Shown here piece after piece: positions 1 to 9,101 of a stretch of DNA of 64,000 nt (its first letter is position 1; each line of letters starts with the position of its first letter). The translations under genes and the position numbers were made by a program. The stretch covers positions 62,001 through 126,000 of the forward strand of contig NZ_CAJGZH010000001.1 in NCBI RefSeq assembly GCF_904846075.1. Reading direction: 5' to 3'. This DNA is from Psychrobacter glacincola. Lineage in GTDB: Bacteria > Pseudomonadota > Gammaproteobacteria > Pseudomonadales > Moraxellaceae. Below the pieces are notes generated by a model that searched no databases, was not told where the DNA came from, and worked only from the letters and a program-made list of their open reading frames with translations.

Positions 1-555
1 TATGGTCCGAAGATTGAATTTAGTTTAAAAGATTCTTTAGGTCGCGTCTGGCAGTGCGGTACGATTCAGGTTGACCCAAACATGCCTGAGCGCCTTGATG
101 CCGAATTCGTCAATGAGCAAAACGAGCGCGAAGTACCTATTATGTTGCACCGTGCCATCTTAGGTTCATTCGAGCGCTTCATTGGTATTTTGATTGAAAA
201 CTACGCTGGTTGGATGCCCGTTTGGCTAGCACCGCAGCAAGTGGTGGTGATGAATATCACTGATAAACAGGCAGATGCTTGTGAAAATGTGGTCAGCGAA
301 CTCAAAAAGTCAGGTTTGCGAGCTATTAGTGACTTGCGTAACGAAAAGATTGGATTTAAGATACGAGAGAAAACATTAGAACGCGTTCCCTATATGCTAG
401 TATTAGGGGATAAAGAAGTCGAATCGGGCAGTGTCAATGTCCGTACTCGCGAAGGTGAAAACCTTGGCGTGATGAGTGTTCCAGAATTTATTACATTAGT
501 ACAGACCGCTGTCAGCAACAAAGGCCGACAGACCCCAAAAACAGATGAGGAGTAA
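1..555 (+). CDS. thrS: Threonyl-tRNA synthetase, C-terminal part
   Basis: Open from the window edge in frame 1, so only the last ~184 residues are present. It charges tRNA-Thr with threonine in the cytoplasm. The fragment holds the end of the class II catalytic core (motif 3 region: [21 protein letters not shown]) and the whole anticodon-binding domain ([13 protein letters not shown], then [13 protein letters not shown] and [15 protein letters not shown]), all closely matching the E. coli ThrS C-terminus. The stop codon lies 5 nt before the infC AUU start, so the two genes are very probably co-transcribed, as in other gammaproteobacteria. The N-terminal TGS and editing domains lie outside the window. 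Confidence 0.97.
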   Translation, partial: YGPKIEFSLKDSLGRVWQCGTIQVDPNMPERLDAEFVNEQNEREVPIMLHRAILGSFERFIGILIENYAGWMPVWLAPQQVVVMNITDKQADACENVVSELKKSGLRAISDLRNEKIGFKIREKTLERVPYMLVLGDKEVESGSVNVRTREGENLGVMSVPEFITLVQTAVSNKGRQTPKTDEE

Positions 556-563
556 TACCTATT
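547..563 (+). promoter_or_regulatory. Ribosome binding site and AUU start of infC
   Basis: A GAGGAG Shine-Dalgarno sequence at 547-552, overlapping the last codons of thrS, is followed by an ATT codon at 561. In E. coli, the AUU start of infC lets IF3 repress its own translation, because IF3 discriminates against non-standard start codons. The same arrangement is visible here; an automatic call at the TTG at 579 would leave out six residues and sit too far from the SD. Confidence 0.85.
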
Positions 564-1082
564 AAACAGTCAAACCGTTTGAACATCAACGAAGATATCA
601 CAGCCAAAGAAGTCCGTCTCGTTAAAGAAGACGGCGAACAGATGGGCGTGGTCGATATCGAAACCGCGATGAAAGCGGCACGTGAGGACAGTCTAGATTT
701 GGTCGAATTGGTTCCTGAAGCCAAACCGCCAGTATGCAAAATCATGGATTATAAGCATTTCCTCTATGATCAAAAGCAAAAAGCGAAAGAAGCTAAAAAG
801 AACCAAAAGCAAACTCAGCTAAAAGAGATGAAGCTGCGTCCTAGTACTGAAGAAGCTGATTATCAGGTTAAACTGAAAAAAATCGTCAGCTTTTTGGAAG
901 ACCAAGACAAAGTTAAAATCAGTATTCGCTTTCGTGGCCGTGAAATGGCGCACCAAGAGATTGGTCGCAAGCAGCTAGATCGTATTATCGAAGATACTGC
1001 TGAGATTGCTAACGTTGAGCAATATCCTAAGATGGAAGGTCGTCAGATGGGTATGCTGCTTGGGCCAACTAAGAAAAAGTAA
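561..1082 (+). CDS. infC: Translation initiation factor IF-3
   Basis: 173 residues when started at ATT 561. IF3 binds the 30S subunit, prevents premature 50S joining and checks start-codon/initiator-tRNA pairing. The N-terminal domain ([14 protein letters not shown], then [20 protein letters not shown]) is followed by the lysine-rich linker ([12 protein letters not shown]) and the C-terminal domain ([44 protein letters not shown]). Length and motifs fit the family. It lies 5 nt after thrS. Unlike the common thrS-infC-rpmI-rplT order, a strong terminator follows directly and no rpmI or rplT is seen downstream. Confidence 0.97.
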   Translation: MKQSNRLNINEDITAKEVRLVKEDGEQMGVVDIETAMKAAREDSLDLVELVPEAKPPVCKIMDYKHFLYDQKQKAKEAKKNQKQTQLKEMKLRPSTEEADYQVKLKKIVSFLEDQDKVKISIRFRGREMAHQEIGRKQLDRIIEDTAEIANVEQYPKMEGRQMGMLLGPTKKK

Positions 1083-1128
1083 TCTGTTTATTAGATGGCT
1101 GTTAGTCAATATAGATATGTATAACCTT

Positions 1129-1169
1129 AACCATCAATATACTGCGGGATATTGATGGTTTTTTATTTT
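1129..1169 (+). terminator. Rho-independent terminator after infC
   Basis: A perfect 12-bp stem (AACCATCAATAT with ATATTGATGGTT) encloses an 8-nt loop and is followed by a T-rich tract. It ends the thrS-infC transcript before the next gene. The remainder of the spacer, up to 1403, is AT-rich with no other feature that I can support. Confidence 0.9.
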
Positions 1170-1403
1170 GTGCATAGATACATATCTCTTTTAAATATGT
1201 TTAGTCAGATATAATTGGCTGACTCTATTTTACAAAACCTACCTTCTCAACCATTTGATTACGCGGTAATCTAAAGGTCTGTTTTATATTTGCTAATCAG
1301 TATTTATTAAAAATTTCTAGTAAGTGTATAAAAATAACGTATATCACGACCATCAGAGTCGTTGACAAAAACACTACTTTTATCCAATATTGAAGGAAAT
1401 TTC

Positions 1404-2648
1404 ATGCAAGAATTGACCCCACCAGAAAATGCAACGACGCCAAGTATTTCTCTAACCGCGCCTGAACCTGTGAGAGAAATACAAAAAAGCGAAGCAGATC
1501 AGATGGTCAAATTGGATGACAGCCAAATCCCAGAACTTGATGCCAAGGTCGATGCCTTTGTTGAGCATGTGATTAATAATTCTGTGCACAGTGCTGAATT
1601 TCAGCAAAATGTGCAATCGATTCATAATCTCGGTACCAAAGAGATTCGTGAATCAGCCCAAGTGTCTAATCGTATGCTGGATTTACCCGCCAAAAGCCTC
1701 AATGACAGCTTGTTTGATAATTCTCCTATCGCCAAGTCATTGACTGAGTTGCGCGGTATCGTCGAAGATTTAGATCCCAGTAAAAAAGAGCTGACCAGCT
1801 CACGTAAATTATTCGGTCTCATTCCATTTGGCAATAAAGTACAGGATTACTTCCGTCAATATGAATCGGCACAGTCGCATATCAATGCGGTTGTTACCAG
1901 TCTATATAATGGTAAGGATGAGCTGCTCAAAGACAATGCGATGATTGAGCAAGAAAAAGTCAATATGTGGGAGCTGATGCAATCCATACGTCAATACGTT
2001 TATGTCGGCAAAAAAATCGATGAGCAGTTAGAACAAAAGGTTTATGCGATAGAAGCGACCGATCCCGAAAAAGCACGCATTATTAAAGAAGAGATGTTGT
2101 TTTATGTGCGTCAAAAAAACACCGACTTTTTAACCCAATTAGCCGTGAACGTGCAAGGCTATTTAGCGCTCGATACCATTCGCCGCAATAATTTAGAATT
2201 GATAAAAGGCGTTGATCGAGCCACCACAACCACCGTATCTGCACTACGTACAGCGGTCGTGGTTGCACAAGCGATGACCAATCAAAAACTGGTACTTGAT
2301 CAAATTACTGCTTTAAATAAAACCACCAGCAGCTTGATTGAATCGACCTCAGCGATGCTAAAACGTCAGTCAGGTGAAATCCATGAGCAAGCGACCAGTA
2401 GCAGCATTGAGCTTGATAAATTGCAAAACGCTTTCAATAACGTCTATGATACGATGGATATGATTAGCAATTATAAAATTGAAGCGCTAGAGAACATGAA
2501 ACAAACAGTCAATACTTTGACTACTGAAGTCGATAAGGCTCAGAAATACTTGGATAAGTCTAACCAAACAACAGTATTAGAAGTGTCGAAAGAGATAGAC
2601 AGTAAAAAGATAACCAATAAATCAAGTACAGTCGATATCGACATTTGA
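1404..2648 (+). CDS. TelA-family toxic anion resistance protein
   Basis: 414 residues from ATG 1404, which has an AAGGA six bases upstream; a TTG at 1362 in frame is less likely because it has no SD. The sequence matches the TelA/KlaA family (PF05816), members of which were named for tellurite resistance on plasmids but are widespread on chromosomes with an unclear role. Visible hallmarks are the central helical core (KKELTSSRKLFGLIPFGNKV, then YFRQYESAQSHINAVVTSLYNGKDELLKDNA) and long coiled-coil-rich C-terminal half with LALDTIRRNN. No signal peptide or membrane segment, so it is cytoplasmic. It stands alone between infC and rnr. Family assignment is firm; the substrate is not. Confidence 0.85.
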   Translation: MQELTPPENATTPSISLTAPEPVREIQKSEADQMVKLDDSQIPELDAKVDAFVEHVINNSVHSAEFQQNVQSIHNLGTKEIRESAQVSNRMLDLPAKSLNDSLFDNSPIAKSLTELRGIVEDLDPSKKELTSSRKLFGLIPFGNKVQDYFRQYESAQSHINAVVTSLYNGKDELLKDNAMIEQEKVNMWELMQSIRQYVYVGKKIDEQLEQKVYAIEATDPEKARIIKEEMLFYVRQKNTDFLTQLAVNVQGYLALDTIRRNNLELIKGVDRATTTTVSALRTAVVVAQAMTNQKLVLDQITALNKTTSSLIESTSAMLKRQSGEIHEQATSSSIELDKLQNAFNNVYDTMDMISNYKIEALENMKQTVNTLTTEVDKAQKYLDKSNQTTVLEVSKEIDSKKITNKSSTVDIDI

Positions 2649-2789
2649 TTCGTTTTAATAGTTGTTGCCTATTAAAGGTGGCCACTTCCTGCTACCAAAT
2701 ACACTTAAGACAATTGACGCAAGATATTGCAACGTCGTTCGTGTTAAGATAGTCATTATTAATAATTTTAAAAATAGATACGGTAATTT

Positions 2790-5076
2790 ATGAGTTGGAA
2801 CGATCCAAACGCCTCAAGTGAGGCAAAAAGATATGACAATCCTATCCCTAGTCGCGAACTGATACTCAGTACGATTAATGAGCATGGTGAAGTCACGCAT
2901 CAACAATTGGCAAAAGCCTTTAATATTGATGACCCAGACCAGTTTGACGCTTTAGGCAATCGTCTAAAAGCGATGGCACGTGATGGACAAGTAAACCGCG
3001 ACGGTCGTCCTTATCGCTATCGCACGGTGACCAAGCAAGATGTCGTCAGAGGTACAGTGTCTGCACATCCTAAAGGCTTTGGCTTTGTATTATTAAGCGA
3101 TATGCCAGATTTGTTTTTGCATGAAAAGCAAATGCGCTGGGTTTTCAACGGTGACACTGTAGATGCAGTCGGTACATCGACAGACAATCGCGGGCGCACA
3201 GAAGGACGTATCGTCGATGTCGTTGAACGTCGCCAAAACAACTTCATTGGTACATTAGCGCGTGATGAAGATGGCTACTGTGTCGAGCTTGGTAGTCCAA
3301 ATAATCACCAGCCGATTACCGTCACTGAAGAAAATGTACAAGCGATGAATGCCAAGCAAGGATCTCCTGTTAAGGTTGATGTTATTGATTGGCCAAATCA
3401 GCATGAATTTGCGACGGGAAAAATCACTGAAGTACTGTCTGACGACAATGATCGCGAACTGATTATTGAAACCCCCCTACTCAATTATGACATCCCATCA
3501 GATTTTAGCGAAGCAGCACTGAAGCAAGCCAACGATTATCAAGAACCGACTGAAAAAGATCTAAAAGGTCGTAAAGATTTGCGTGATCTGCCACTGGTGA
3601 CTATCGATGGTGAAGATGCACGTGATTTTGATGATGCCGTATTCGCCGAAAAACGCTCAGGTGGCAACTATCGTGTCTTAGTTGCGATTGCGGATGTCAG
3701 TTATTACGTTACACCAAACTCGCCACTTGATAAAGATGCCTACGAGCGCGGTACGTCCGTATACTTCCCGCATCGTGTGATTCCAATGTTGCCTGAAGTG
3801 CTCTCTAATGGTCTGTGCTCACTGAATCCTGACCGTGATCGTCTTTGTATGGTAGCTGATATCAAAATATCACGAGCAGGCAAAGTGACTGGTTATGAGT
3901 TCTATCCTGCTGTCATGCACTCACAAGCACGTTTAACATATAATCAAGTGAATGCTTATCTTGAGAACCCAGAAGATAAGAGCGTACCTAACGGGTAATA
4001 AAGACGTCAAAAAATCTGTCGATACCTTACATCAATTGTATGAGCTACTGCTGAAAAAGCGTGAAGAGCGCCATGCAATGGAGTTTGAAACAGTTGAGAC
4101 CTACATTAAGTTCAATGAGAAAGGTGGTATCGAAGCAATCCTACCGCGTACTCGCGGTGATGCTCAAAAACTCATTGAAGAATGTATGCTGCTGGCCAAT
4201 ACTTGTGCAGCGAACTTTGCACTCAAGCATGACCTTCCTGTCTTATATCGTAACCATGACAAACCTGATGGCGAAAAATCAATGCGTATTCACGAATACG
4301 CAAAGAACTTTGGTTTAAGCTTCCCAGAAGAAAATCCAACGCAAGCCGATTATCAGCGCATTATTGAAGCCACCAAAGACAGACCCGATGCAATTAGTAT
4401 CCACAGCATGCTGTTGCGCTCAATGATGCAAGCAAACTATGCACCTGACAATATCGGTCACTTTGGCTTAGCTTATGACGAATATAGCCACTTCACCTCG
4501 CCGATTCGTCGTTACCCTGATTTGATGCTGCATCGTGCCATCAAAGCAAAAGTGACCAATACTCAGCAGCCCGTAATGGACTTTTCTCTTGAAGCGGCTG
4601 GCACGCAAACCTCAGATACTGAGCGCCGTGCCGAAAAAGCCTCACGCTATGTAGAGTCTTGGCTCAAGTGTCACTATATGAAAGATCATGTTGGTGAAGA
4701 GTTCGAAGGTGTGGTCACTACAGTCACAAGCTTCGGTTTGTTTGTTACCTTGACTGACCTATATATCGATGGTTTGGTTCACATCTCTAATGTCGGTGAT
4801 GACTTCTTTGTTTACGATGAACAGCAACAACAGCTGATCGGTAAAGACAAAGGGACATTATTCGGACTGGGTGATCGCGTTAAAGTGAAAGTTGCTGGCG
4901 TCAATATGGATCTGCTACAAATTGACTTTGATTTAAAAGCCAAATTGCAATCTAGTGAAATGAATCAAACGAAGAGCGCACCTTCTAAGAAAGGCACTGA
5001 TAAGAAAAGTACTGATAGAAGAGGCCCCGCTAAAAAGACTGGCAGCCGTAGTAAAGGCGCAAGTAAGAAAAGCTAG
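2790..5076 (+). pseudogene. rnr: Ribonuclease R, split by a +1 frameshift
   Basis: Two overlapping frames together encode a full RNase R of ~761 residues. The first frame (2790-3998) carries the N-terminal helix-turn-helix region (PIPSRELILSTINEHGEVTHQQLAKAF), cold-shock domains and the RNB catalytic signature (DLPLVTIDGEDARDFDDAV, about residues 263-285). The second frame resumes at GNKDVKKSVDTLHQLYELLLKKREE and runs through HFTSPIRRYPDL, the S1 domain (FEGVVTTVTSFGLFVTL) and a basic Lys/Ser tail. Removing one A at 3990/3991 rejoins them as ...SVPTGNKDVKK. RNase R is a processive 3'-5' exonuclease that degrades structured RNA and is important for growth in the cold in several bacteria. The lesion is not in a long homopolymer. 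Either a real inactivation or a sequencing error; the first fragment stops inside the RNB domain and would probably be inactive. Confidence 0.9.
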
Positions 5077-5098
5077 TGTTAGCAAACACTTCAAATAA

Positions 5099-5130
5099 TA
5101 AAAAGGCCAACGTCATCGTTGGCCTTTTTT
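5099..5130 (+). terminator. Terminator after rnr, probably bidirectional
   Basis: AAAAAGGCCAACG, loop TCAT, CGTTGGCCTTTTTT: a 13-bp stem with A-tract and T-tract on either side. It separates rnr from the convergent small gene ending at 5164 and can work on both strands. Confidence 0.92.
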
Positions 5131-5163
5131 GTGCGTGGTATTTTATAACGACTACTTAAATCA

Positions 5164-5466
5164 TTATTGCGTATTACTCATCTGGTCTAGAAGTTCCTTG
5201 TCTGCTTCCTGAGCCTGATCTATTTTCGCGGTAGCATTATCGAGAATGGCTTTAGGCTGTTTGCCAAGTGGCTGGCTTGCGACATCTACTGAGCCACTTT
5301 CTACATCATCCGTATTTGGTAACGCTGTATCGGGAGATTGCTCAGATCCTGCGTCACTTATGACTAGCTCTCTATTTTTATCACGTTGATTGCCATTAAT
5401 GAGGTTGAAACCTAGTAACGCAACCATGCCCACTAGGGCGAATATAATCAAGTGTTTCATTTGCAT
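5164..5466 (-). CDS. Small membrane-anchored hypothetical protein
   Basis: 100 residues from ATG 5466, or 98 from the in-frame ATG two codons later at 5460; neither has a clear SD. One N-terminal hydrophobic segment (LIIFALVGMVALLGFNLI) is followed by a polar, acidic, Ser/Asp-rich region and a C-terminal helix (ILDNATAKIDQAQEADKELLDQM). This suggests a single-pass inner-membrane protein with a periplasmic tail. I do not recognise the family. It lies downstream of the mechanosensitive channel gene on the same strand with an 83-nt gap, so co-transcription is possible. Confidence 0.65.
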   Translation of the reverse strand: MQMKHLIIFALVGMVALLGFNLINGNQRDKNRELVISDAGSEQSPDTALPNTDDVESGSVDVASQPLGKQPKAILDNATAKIDQAQEADKELLDQMSNTQ

Positions 5467-5549
5467 AAAAAATGTCTCGTATTTGAATGATAATCAGATA
5501 TACGTTTCGTTGCATTTTTTATGCCTAGTTTTTAGCAGGTTTTTACAAA

Positions 5550-7187
5550 TTATTCTTGCGGGCTATTATTATTCAGTAAATCAGTCTCGTCAGAGCTTTC
5601 TGCAATTTCCTGTTCGACTTTTTCCATGAGTTTGTCGTCAGGACGAGCGTTAAGCACCTCATCAGCATTGCGACCTTGTAAAATCAATTTGGCACGAGCC
5701 TTTGCTTGTTTTTTGTCCTTATCATCAACGCTATTATCTTTATTCTGGTTTTTATCAGTCACTTTGGGCATGATTGGCGTAATCGTCATGTCTGACTTAG
5801 CACCATCAGTGTTAGCCTGCATATGCTCAAACGCTTTTTCTAAGTTACTATTGAATCGTAAACGATAAATCGGTTCAGGCAAGCTGAAGCCTTCATTTTC
5901 TAACGCATGCTTGGTCTCACGAATGGCAATACTGCGTGCTTTTGAGAAATCCGTGTCTGATTGATCCACCCAAATTTGAAATTCCAAAATGATATTAGAG
6001 TCGCCAACATTGGTAATGACAGCCACTGCTTTTGGTTCATCTAAAACGAATGCTAATGTATGTATCGCATCCAGTCCGACCTTGATAGCCGCTAATGGAT
6101 CATCATTGGCATCAACACCTAACTCAAAGGTAAATCGACGTTCTGGATTTTTGGTGTAATTTAAAATCGTTGCTTTAAATACTTCAGCATTGGGAATGCG
6201 CAACTGGTTACCATCTAAAGTCATCAGAATAGTCGCACGTGAGGTTAGCCGTACTACAATCCCTTCTTGATTATTAATTAAAATATGATCACGTGCGCGA
6301 AATGGTTGGCGAATACTGAGCATGAGCGAGGCAATGTAATTCTCAATAGTGTCTTTGACCGCAAAACCAACGGCGATACCGATAACGCCTGCACCGCCAA
6401 GCAAAGTGCCTAAGATGGTTTCGGCGCCTATCAAACTCAGCGCAAGAATCAAACCGAAAATAATAAAAATGACTTTAACGGTTTGTGACAACAATTCGGC
6501 GACAAACGGATTGGGCGTGAGCCGTTGCCACATTTTTTTGCGATTAGACAGCCAACTACCAAACCATGTCACCAATGCAAATAGGACAATGCCGACCAAT
6601 AGGAGTGGCAGGGCTTTGACTAGATTTTTGGCTTGTGCTTTAAGACCTTGATAAACGGTAGTGACATTGTCTTGAACATCAAGCGTGCGATCAATCCGAT
6701 CTTCGACAGTGACCACATCTGTCAGACGGTTGGTCAAATTAATGGCTTGTTGCGCTTTTTTCTCGTTCGGCGTCTCTCCGGTTAAGGTGACAACACCTTG
6801 CGTAACGCTGACATTGACAGCCTGTAGACCTTCTATTTCAGAAAAAATACCCTGAATACGTTGACGAATGTCATTGTCTTTTTGCGGAGTAGGAGTGGTT
6901 TCGATTTGCGCATTATTGGTGCTCTCACCACTGATTATGGGTGGTGGCGCTGGCTCAGGTATGACCACTGGAGATGCTGAAGCTTCCTCTTCTGATGGCG
7001 CATCAAGTAAAGGTTTGTCAGCTGCTGGGTTTTCTGCTGTATCTATCCCCAATGCAGTGGTTATACCAGTCACCTCTTCACCAACCGCATACACTGGAAA
7101 GGCAAAAAGGATGCTTAGTAACAACAGCATTTGACCGCACGCTTTTATAAAATCGCGCATCGTTGAGCGGTCAAAGTCAGTGTTCAT
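5550..7187 (-). CDS. BON-domain MscS-type mechanosensitive channel
   Basis: 545 residues from ATG 7187, which has AAAGGA just upstream; an in-frame ATG at 7223 adds 12 residues but lacks a spaced SD. Order: signal peptide (MLLLLSILFAFPVYAVG), Pro/Thr-rich linker, a periplasmic BON domain (DIRQRIQGIFSEIEGLQAVN, about residues 105-170), membrane segments (ALPLLLVGIVLFALVTWFG; VKVIFIIFGLILALSLIG), the MscS pore helix with glycine/alanine packing (TLLGGAGVIGIAVGFAVKD), then the MscS beta domain (DHILINNQEGIVVRLTSRAT) and a charged cytoplasmic tail. Such channels release solutes on hypo-osmotic shock. The BON domain, seen in envelope-binding proteins, may couple the channel to the periplasm or lipid (inference). 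The gene is the likely first member of a unit with the small downstream gene. Confidence 0.88.
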   Translation of the reverse strand: MNTDFDRSTMRDFIKACGQMLLLLSILFAFPVYAVGEEVTGITTALGIDTAENPAADKPLLDAPSEEEASASPVVIPEPAPPPIISGESTNNAQIETTPTPQKDNDIRQRIQGIFSEIEGLQAVNVSVTQGVVTLTGETPNEKKAQQAINLTNRLTDVVTVEDRIDRTLDVQDNVTTVYQGLKAQAKNLVKALPLLLVGIVLFALVTWFGSWLSNRKKMWQRLTPNPFVAELLSQTVKVIFIIFGLILALSLIGAETILGTLLGGAGVIGIAVGFAVKDTIENYIASLMLSIRQPFRARDHILINNQEGIVVRLTSRATILMTLDGNQLRIPNAEVFKATILNYTKNPERRFTFELGVDANDDPLAAIKVGLDAIHTLAFVLDEPKAVAVITNVGDSNIILEFQIWVDQSDTDFSKARSIAIRETKHALENEGFSLPEPIYRLRFNSNLEKAFEHMQANTDGAKSDMTITPIMPKVTDKNQNKDNSVDDKDKKQAKARAKLILQGRNADEVLNARPDDKLMEKVEQEIAESSDETDLLNNNSPQE

Positions 7188-7250
7188 AAGCATCCTTTGC
7201 TTTTTATAGATTTTCGTACTCATCTTTCTTTACTGAATTTTCAATAATCA

Positions 7251-7988
7251 TTAACTGTCTAAATAAACTTGTGCCTCGCCTAAGTTTAACGTGCCTTCAT
7301 AGATTGCGCGACCAGTAATGATACCTTCAATACAATCGCCATAAGGTTTCAGCAGTTCGATATCTTTCATATTGGTCACGCCGCCTGAAGCAATCACAGG
7401 CAAGCCGCCTTCACGTGCCAAATTGACAGTTTGTTCAACGTTGACGCCTTGCATCATGCCATCACGGTTGATATCGGTGTAGACAATCGACGATACGCCG
7501 ACATCTGCAAAGCGCTTTGCAAGCTCGGTCGCCTTGGTATCCGTCACATTTGCCCAACCATGAGTGGCGACCATGCCGTCTTTAGCATCGATACCTACAA
7601 TGATATGACCCGGAAATTCGCGGCAAGCTTCTGCGACAAAATCCGGATCTTCGACCGCTTTTGTACCAATGATGATATAAGTCAAACCAGCCGTAATATA
7701 TTGCTCAATGGTGTTCATGTTGCGCACACCGCCGCCCAACTGAATAGGCAGATTCGGGTAAGCTTTAGTAATATCATTCACCACTTGTCTATGAACGGGT
7801 ACGCCGTCAAATGCCCCATTCAAATCAACCAAATGCAGTCGACGTGCACCTTCCTCTACCCAGCGTGCTGCCATGGCCACTGGATCATTAGAAAAAACCG
7901 TATCATCCTCCATACGGCCTTGTTTTAAGCGGACACATTTACCATCTTTTAAATCAATAGCCGGGATAATGACAGGCACAGCACACAT
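7251..7988 (-). CDS. hisA: HisA, phosphoribosylformimino-AICAR-P isomerase
   Basis: 245 residues from ATG 7988, supported by AAGGA seven bases upstream; an extended frame to 8069 has no SD. HisA catalyses the Amadori rearrangement of ProFAR to PRFAR, the fourth step of histidine synthesis. TIM-barrel landmarks are clear: [19 protein letters not shown] with the catalytic Asp, [33 protein letters not shown] (second catalytic Asp) and VIASGGVTN. It stands apart from hisH and hisB (29.4-30.8 kb) and hisF is not in the window, so the pathway genes are dispersed. Confidence 0.96.
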   Translation of the reverse strand: MCAVPVIIPAIDLKDGKCVRLKQGRMEDDTVFSNDPVAMAARWVEEGARRLHLVDLNGAFDGVPVHRQVVNDITKAYPNLPIQLGGGVRNMNTIEQYITAGLTYIIIGTKAVEDPDFVAEACREFPGHIIVGIDAKDGMVATHGWANVTDTKATELAKRFADVGVSSIVYTDINRDGMMQGVNVEQTVNLAREGGLPVIASGGVTNMKDIELLKPYGDCIEGIITGRAIYEGTLNLGEAQVYLDS

Positions 7989-8221
7989 ATAGCATTCCTT
8001 ATAAAGCACAACAATAAATATATTTAGAAAAGTAAATTTAAAAATCAGAGTGTATTGAACGTTCAACACCCTCTAAACACGCATAAAAACATCAGTCAAA
8101 AGTGACTTAATATATAGACAAATCAAAAGCTATCCATGATAGACCCAAAAGCCGCTTCGATAGATAGAAATGACCATAAAAAAACGGTCAATCATAACCA
8201 TAAGTTTTAATACATTGAATC

Positions 8222-8272
8222 ACTGGCAACATTAGATAAATTCAATTACTGACTGGCAATTTTAGGTCAATT
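8222..8272 (+). repeat. Imperfect 21-bp direct repeat in nqr promoter region
   Basis: ACTGGCAACATTAGATAAATT at 8222-8242 and ACTGGCAATTTTAGGTCAATT at 8252-8272 agree at 17 of 21 positions and are spaced exactly 30 bp, close to three helical turns. The second copy covers the -35 region of the candidate promoter, the typical geometry for tandem regulator binding sites. No regulator can be named. Confidence 0.5.
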
Positions 8273-8283
8273 TAGCGTATAAT
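8253..8283 (+). promoter_or_regulatory. Candidate promoter of the nqr operon
   Basis: A perfect TATAAT at 8278-8283 has CTGGCA (4 of 6 to TTGACA) 19 bp upstream. The long spacer and weak -35 suggest dependence on an activator, consistent with the tandem repeat over this region. It points toward nqrA, about 810 nt downstream of the predicted start site. Confidence 0.45.
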
Positions 8284-9101
8284 CCTAGGTAAATTTTTAT
8301 TTGTTTCTATGTGATAGTAACCATGCGCTGCGCTTTTTATTGAGTCATTTATGGCTTAGTGTTGCATAGCGGTCAGGATGAGTCGAGCAGCAGCTAAGTG
8401 CATCTTTTTGATGTTGGCTGACATATTGCTAAGAAGGGTTATATTAGAAATTTCAACTGGTGGCCTCTAAACAGTCTACTCTACAGCACTAAACTCTAAT
8501 GACGCCTCTTTCTTTTTTATAGTCTCTATCGTCTCTCTATCACTAGCTAACTATTTTAGAACAGTCATTACTAGCTGTATAGCCGCTTATTGATGTGAGT
8601 GAAATCTACTTAATAATGGCTTCGCTAATTTGTCTGTCAACCAGTTTATCATCTATTTCGATAGATCATCTTTTGGCTGCATTCTTATCTAATTGCGTAT
8701 CTATTAACAAGATATCAAACCAATAAGGGTGGTCAATTGCGCTGGTGTTGCAAGCTTTAATTTTCAATGAAACGTATGATAGAGCTATTGTCTACACAAT
8801 CATTTTCGCTAAAGGCTTGAACGATTGCGTTTGATTTGATGGTTTTAACATACACCTTGGTAGCCAGTCGCCACTTTGGTCATTCGAATAAGACATTAAC
8901 GTGTTGTTAAGGAGTCTAAGGTCAGCGTTAATACTCTTACTAGTAGTTATGATCATGCGTTATTTTTAGAGATCCTTTGTCACTATCCTACTATAGGAAG
9001 AGAGACGTGGGGGCTTTATTGAATGACGCAGATGTTCATGCTACCGATATACCAAACAGGACGTCTGGTATCGTTTTAGACTATGGACTAAGTTTTCGCT
9101 T

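Larger units (their letters stand above)
7989..9101. other. 1.1-kb non-coding spacer upstream of nqrA
   Basis: No reading frame of plausible length on either strand. The first ~80 nt are the hisA leader. A candidate plus-strand promoter with an upstream direct repeat sits at 8222-8283, which would give the nqr transcript a leader of about 810 nt. Closer to nqrA there is a weak inverted repeat (ATACCA...TGGTAT around 9048-9071) and no strong SD before the nqrA ATG. Possible contents are a long regulatory leader, a small RNA or gene remains; I cannot decide among them. Confidence 0.6.

Noticed and set aside
1362..1403. TTG start giving 14 extra residues to the TelA gene
   Set aside because: No SD; the ATG at 1404 has AAGGA at good spacing. 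The TTGACA embedded here also lacks a convincing -10.
3952..3990. Independent start for the C-terminal half of rnr
   Set aside because: The segment reads MLILRTQKIRAYLT in this frame, unlike RNase R, and overlaps the proper coding frame; it is a by-product of the frameshift.
7431..7928. 165-residue plus-strand reading frame over hisA
   Set aside because: Shadow of hisA, which has all catalytic motifs.
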